Origin: an uncultured Lachnospiraceae bacterium
GTDB taxonomy: Bacteria > Bacillota > Clostridia > Lachnospirales > Lachnospiraceae
Length of the DNA: 5,459 nt
Assembly (NCBI GenBank): GCA_910588755.1
Contig: CAJUQZ010000036.1
Location: 16,645 to 22,103, forward strand
Direction of reading: 5' to 3'
Below, piece by piece: positions 4,902 through 5,459 of this stretch. Below the pieces are notes generated by a model that saw only the letters and a program-made list of their open reading frames with translations, was not told the DNA's origin and made no database searches. Both the position numbers and the translations under genes were made by a program. How positions within the stretch are numbered: position 1 is the stretch's first letter; each line of letters begins with the position of its first letter.

Positions 4902-5459
4902 CTAAAACCCTAATTTTTCATAAATATCAAAACAATCAAATGTCGCAAAATAATCCTTTGGTGTCTCCGCACGCCTGATCAGCTGTACGCTGCCGTCCTC
5001 CCGCAGCAAGAGCTCCGCGGATTTTAATTTGCCATTGTAGTTATAACCCATAGAAAACCCGTGCGCACCGGTATCATGGATCGCAAGGTAATCCCCCATG
5101 TCGATCTTAGGCAGCATCCTGTCTATCGCAAATTTGTCATTGTTCTCGCAGAGGGAACCTGTTATGTCATATCGGTGGTCACAGGACGCGTCCTCCTTGC
5201 CAAGCACCGTGATATGGTGGTATGCGCCATACATGGCTGGTCTCATGAGGTTTACTGCACAGGCGTCTACGCCGATATACTCCTTATGGGTATGTTTCTC
5301 ATGAATCGCTTTCACAATAAGATGACCGTAAGGCCCCATCATAAAACGTCCAAGCTCTGTGTAGATTGCCACATCGCCCATCCCGGCAGGCACTAGCACT
5401 TCTTCGTACACTTTTCGCACCCCCTCACCGATTACCCGGATATCATTGGGTTCCTGCTC
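4902..5459 (-). CDS. lysA: Diaminopimelate decarboxylase, C-terminal part (runs off right edge)
   Basis: These are the last 185 residues of a PLP-dependent fold-III decarboxylase; the barrel domain with the PLP lysine lies beyond the right edge. The frame is open to the end of the window, so GTG 5420 is not a start. Residues counted from the edge show TELGRFMMGPYGHLI (34-48, the Glu-x-Gly-Arg phosphate-binding region), RPAMYGAYHHI (73-83), the active-site block CENNDKF (104-110, Cys104 corresponding to the catalytic Cys of CESGD in other LysA), HDTGAHGFSMGYNYNG (128-143) and KSAELLL (146-152). These match LysA, which converts meso-diaminopimelate to lysine, the last step of lysine synthesis. 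Carboxynorspermidine and ornithine decarboxylases share the fold but not this combination of blocks. The stop lies 12 bp from the convergent LacI-family gene. Confidence 0.9.
   Translation of the reverse strand, partial: EQEPNDIRVIGEGVRKVYEEVLVPAGMGDVAIYTELGRFMMGPYGHLIVKAIHEKHTHKEYIGVDACAVNLMRPAMYGAYHHITVLGKEDASCDHRYDITGSLCENNDKFAIDRMLPKIDMGDYLAIHDTGAHGFSMGYNYNGKLKSAELLLREDGSVQLIRRAETPKDYFATFDCFDIYEKLGF

Noticed and set aside
5418..5420. GTG at 5420 as the start of the right-edge gene
   Set aside because: The same frame stays open to the window edge, and the sequence is the middle of a LysA-type C-terminal domain. The gene is simply cut by the window.
1..5459. An undescribed defence, mobile or biosynthetic system
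   Set aside because: Every gene is assigned to a known family (spoIIIA operon, LacI-type regulator, LysA). No repeat array, transposase, integrase or unexplained gene cluster was seen.

Overview
This window is an ordinary sporulation locus from an endospore-forming member of the Clostridia. The family is most likely Lachnospiraceae. That placement rests on the content and style of the proteins (a spoIIIA operon, a LacI-family regulator of a type I associate with this group, and a diaminopimelate decarboxylase with the active-site string CENNDK) and on the moderate base composition. It is inference, since no database search was possible.

Minus strand, right to left (3630 down to 1): the start and most of the spoIIIA operon, spoIIIAA-AB-AC-AD-AE-AF, and the first 36 codons of spoIIIAG, which runs off the left edge. 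The genes are tightly packed. AA/AB overlap by 34 nt, AD/AE by an ATGA junction and AF/AG by 41 nt. The products build the channel (the 'feeding tube', or A-Q complex) that joins mother cell and forespore during engulfment: SpoIIIAA is the ATPase, AB is GspF-like, AC, AD and AE are polytopic membrane proteins, and AF and AG are ring-type components. A candidate sigma-E promoter lies just upstream of spoIIIAA. Several starts were moved inward from the longest open frame on the basis of Shine-Dalgarno sites and family alignment (AA 3630, AC 2146, AD 1932, AF 455).

Middle (3631-3821): a 191-bp divergent intergenic region. It carries the spoIIIA promoter on the minus strand. On the plus strand it carries a promoter overlaid by two overlapping dyads; one is a near-consensus LacI/CcpA-type (cre-like) box.

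Plus strand (3822-4889): a LacI/GalR-family transcriptional regulator with a clear N-terminal helix-turn-helix but an unusually short, basic hinge and a charged C-terminal tail.

Right edge, minus strand (4902-5459): the C-terminal 185 residues of diaminopimelate decarboxylase (lysA), convergent with the regulator and separated from it by only 12 bp.

I see no mobile element, CRISPR array, RNA gene or novel system. The points most worth a second look are the short SpoIIIAF without room for the usual C-terminal soluble domain, the SpoIIIAE without a signal peptide, the spoIIIAG start hidden inside spoIIIAF, and the operator architecture and odd hinge of the LacI-family regulator.
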